DNA of 64,000 bases, taken from Microbacterium sp. (GTDB lineage Bacteria > Actinomycetota > Actinomycetes > Actinomycetales > Microbacteriaceae). This document shows positions 62,496-64,000 of the stretch, piece after piece. The position numbers and the translations under genes were made by a program. Under the pieces are notes generated by a model, which saw only the letters and a program-made list of their open reading frames with translations, was not told the DNA's origin and made no database searches. Positions within the stretch are counted from its first letter, which is position 1, and every line of letters starts with the position of its first letter. Location of the stretch: NCBI GenBank assembly GCA_017306415.1, contig JAFKIL010000003.1, positions 62,001-126,000 of the forward strand, written 5' to 3'.

Positions 62496-63575
62496 TCACG
62501 CCGCGGAGATCACCCGATCCGCCGCGTCGCGAGCCCACCGCTCCGCCTCGGCGAGCGACTCGCGGGTGAGGGCGGACGGCGCATCGTGCGCGTCCACGAC
62601 GCGTGCGACGACGTCCACGATGCCGAGGAACGACAGTCGGCCCTCGTGGAACGCATCGACGGCTTCCTCGTTGGCGGCGTTGAAGACGGCCGGGTACGTG
62701 CCGCCCGCCCTGCCGACCCGCTTGGCGAGGGCGACGGCCGGGAAGGCGTCCTCGTCGAGCGGCTCGAACGTCCAGGACGCGGCCGCGGTCCAGTCGAGCG
62801 GCCGGCCGACGCCGCCGACGCGATGGGGCCAGTCGAGGCCCAGGGAGATCGGCAGACGCATGTCCGGCGGGGACGCCTGCGCGATCGTGGAGCCGTCCAC
62901 GAACTCGACCATGGAGTGGACGATCGACTGCGGATGGACGACGACCTGGATCTGGTCGTACGGGACGTCGAACAGCAGATGCGCCTCGATGACCTCGAGT
63001 CCCTTGTTGACGAGCGTCGCGGAGTTGGTGGTCACCACCCTCCCCATGTCCCACGTCGGGTGCGCGAGCGCCTCGGCAGGGGTGACGGCCGCCAGCGCAT
63101 CGCGGCGGCGCCCGCGGAACGGACCGCCCGACGCGGTGAGGACGAGACGACGTACTTCAGACCTGTCGCCGGAGCGCAGGGCTTGCGCGATCGCGGAGTG
63201 CTCGGAGTCGACCGGCACGATCTGACCCGGCTCGGCGAGCGCAGTGACGAGGTCGCCGCCCACGATCAGCGATTCCTTGTTGGCCAGCGCGAGGGTCCGG
63301 CCGGTCTCGAGCGCGGCGAGCGTGGGACCGAGCCCCACCGACCCGGTGATCCCGTTGAGGACGACGTCCGCGTCGACGTCGCGCACCAGCTGCTCCGCCT
63401 CCGCGCCGAGGGCGACGTGCTCCACCCCGAACTCCGCGGCCTGCGCCTCGAGCGCCGCGCGGTTCGACCCGGCGGCGAGGCCGACGATCTCGAAGCGTTC
63501 GGGGTTCGCCCGCACGACATCCAGCGCCTGCGTGCCGATGGACCCGGTGGAGCCGAGGACGAGGACGCGGCGCAT
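62496..63575 (-). CDS. dxr: 1-deoxy-D-xylulose-5-phosphate reductoisomerase
   Basis: A 359-residue DXR, the second enzyme of the MEP pathway, NADPH-dependent. The N-terminal nucleotide site is [15 protein letters not shown]; metal and substrate residues are in [13 protein letters not shown] and [30 protein letters not shown] follows, with the second acidic site. TAGGCT lies 6 bp before the ATG. It converges on the MurE-like gene with a 15-bp gap and no strong hairpin. Confidence 0.94.
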   Translation of the reverse strand: MRRVLVLGSTGSIGTQALDVVRANPERFEIVGLAAGSNRAALEAQAAEFGVEHVALGAEAEQLVRDVDADVVLNGITGSVGLGPTLAALETGRTLALANKESLIVGGDLVTALAEPGQIVPVDSEHSAIAQALRSGDRSEVRRLVLTASGGPFRGRRRDALAAVTPAEALAHPTWDMGRVVTTNSATLVNKGLEVIEAHLLFDVPYDQIQVVVHPQSIVHSMVEFVDGSTIAQASPPDMRLPISLGLDWPHRVGGVGRPLDWTAAASWTFEPLDEDAFPAVALAKRVGRAGGTYPAVFNAANEEAVDAFHEGRLSFLGIVDVVARVVDAHDAPSALTRESLAEAERWARDAADRVISAA

Positions 63576-63604
63576 CCCGTCAGCCTATCCGCCGCGTGCG
63601 CGGA

Positions 63605-64000
63605 CTACTGGGCGGTGCCGTGCTGCACACCGAGGATGTCGACGACGAAGACGAGCGTCTGGCCCTTGAGGTCCTTGTCGTTGATCGTCCCGGTCCCGTA
63701 CGCGACCGACGGCGGCAGCACCGCGAGCACCTGGGATCCCACCGTCTCGCCCTTCACGGCATCCGTGAAGCCCTGGACGACGCCGGAGCCGACCGTGAAC
63801 GAGAAGGGCTGCTTGCCCCAGCTCTTGTCGAACACCTTGCCCGAGTTCCACGAGACCCCGTAGTACTGCACGAGCACCCCGTCGCCGGCGGCGACCACCG
63901 GGCCGTCGCCCTTCTTGAGGGTCTCCTTCTCGAACGCGGTCGGGATGTCACCCTTGGGCAGCGTGACGGACGGGGTGCCGTCCTTGGCGAGCTTCACCTT
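63605..64000 (-). CDS. FKBP-type peptidyl-prolyl isomerase, probably exported (3' part)
   Basis: The gene continues past the right edge; only its last ~131 codons are inside. They encode a full FKBP domain: VLVQYYGVSWNSGKVFDKSW, GVVQGFTDAVKGETVGS and LPPSVAYGTG, ending TLVFVVDILGVQHGTAQ. The preceding TPSVTLPKGDIPTAFEKETL is a spacer typical of two-domain FKBP lipoproteins of actinobacteria, so an upstream signal peptide and possibly another FKBP domain are expected beyond the window. Confidence 0.82.
   Translation of the reverse strand, partial: KVKLAKDGTPSVTLPKGDIPTAFEKETLKKGDGPVVAAGDGVLVQYYGVSWNSGKVFDKSWGKQPFSFTVGSGVVQGFTDAVKGETVGSQVLAVLPPSVAYGTGTINDKDLKGQTLVFVVDILGVQHGTAQ

Noticed and set aside
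1-64000. tRNA or rRNA genes, IS elements, phage or integrase genes
   Set aside because: I looked through the intergenic gaps and found no cloverleaf-like sequence, transposase, integrase or target-site duplication; very short RNAs could be missed by eye.

Overview
This 64-kb window is a dense piece of a high-GC actinobacterial chromosome. Gene content, synteny, frequent GTG starts, many leaderless promoters and heavy use of GCATCC and GATGCC fit Microbacteriaceae, most likely Microbacterium (inference; no 16S rRNA gene lies in the window). Nearly all the sequence is coding. I saw no rRNA, tRNA, IS element, phage gene or CRISPR array.

Layout, left to right. 1-3.6 kb holds a flavin reductase/luciferase-like monooxygenase pair, an alpha/beta hydrolase and a membrane acyltransferase. 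3.6-7.2 kb is the ferrous iron uptake operon efeUOB, with a good DtxR/IdeR-type operator upstream. 7.3-18.3 kb holds a 2-oxoglutarate dioxygenase, rpsO without pnp, two transporters, a DNA glycosylase, an FKBP isomerase, a PrsW protease, an FAH-family hydrolase, aspartase and a phosphodiesterase. 18.3-25.6 kb has a Pit phosphate transporter with its small membrane partner and a PHO-box-like repeat, oligopeptidase B, phosphofructokinase and a SNF2 helicase. 25.8-30 kb is copZ-copA behind a CsoR-like operator, divergent from a DHA2 exporter. 29.9-33.2 kb is deoC with two aldehyde dehydrogenase genes; the second encodes a protein that lacks its catalytic core.

33.4-46.9 kb is core information processing on the minus strand: proS, a LOG-family gene, nusA-ylxR-infB-rbfA, then udk-truB-(two membrane proteins)-ribF-(membrane protein). 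mutY and a lipoprotein gene split the two blocks, and no rimP is visible. 47-64 kb carries the conserved isoprenoid/site-2-protease neighbourhood (ispG, rip1, dxr), interrupted by an accessory block: a decayed cell-wall-binding gene, an intact CWB2 surface protein, a fused anthranilate synthase behind a trp attenuator, an ECF sigma/DGPF pair, a His/Met-rich membrane protein with a YcnI-type copper protein, and a MurE-like ligase.

Themes. Metal and phosphate homeostasis (efeUOB, copZA, ycnI, pit) sits beside three recognisable operator types. The tryptophan attenuator is the most complete regulatory device. A TANNNT hexamer 6-8 nt before an ATG or GTG recurs at about 15 genes, pointing to widespread leaderless transcription. 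Convergent gene pairs often share one symmetric hairpin, sometimes with both stop codons in the stem. I found no clear evidence of a wholly new multi-gene system. The best novelty candidates are the catalytic-core-less aldehyde dehydrogenase subunit, the orphan promoter/hairpin at 12.83-12.92 kb, and the CWB2 gene with its decayed neighbour.
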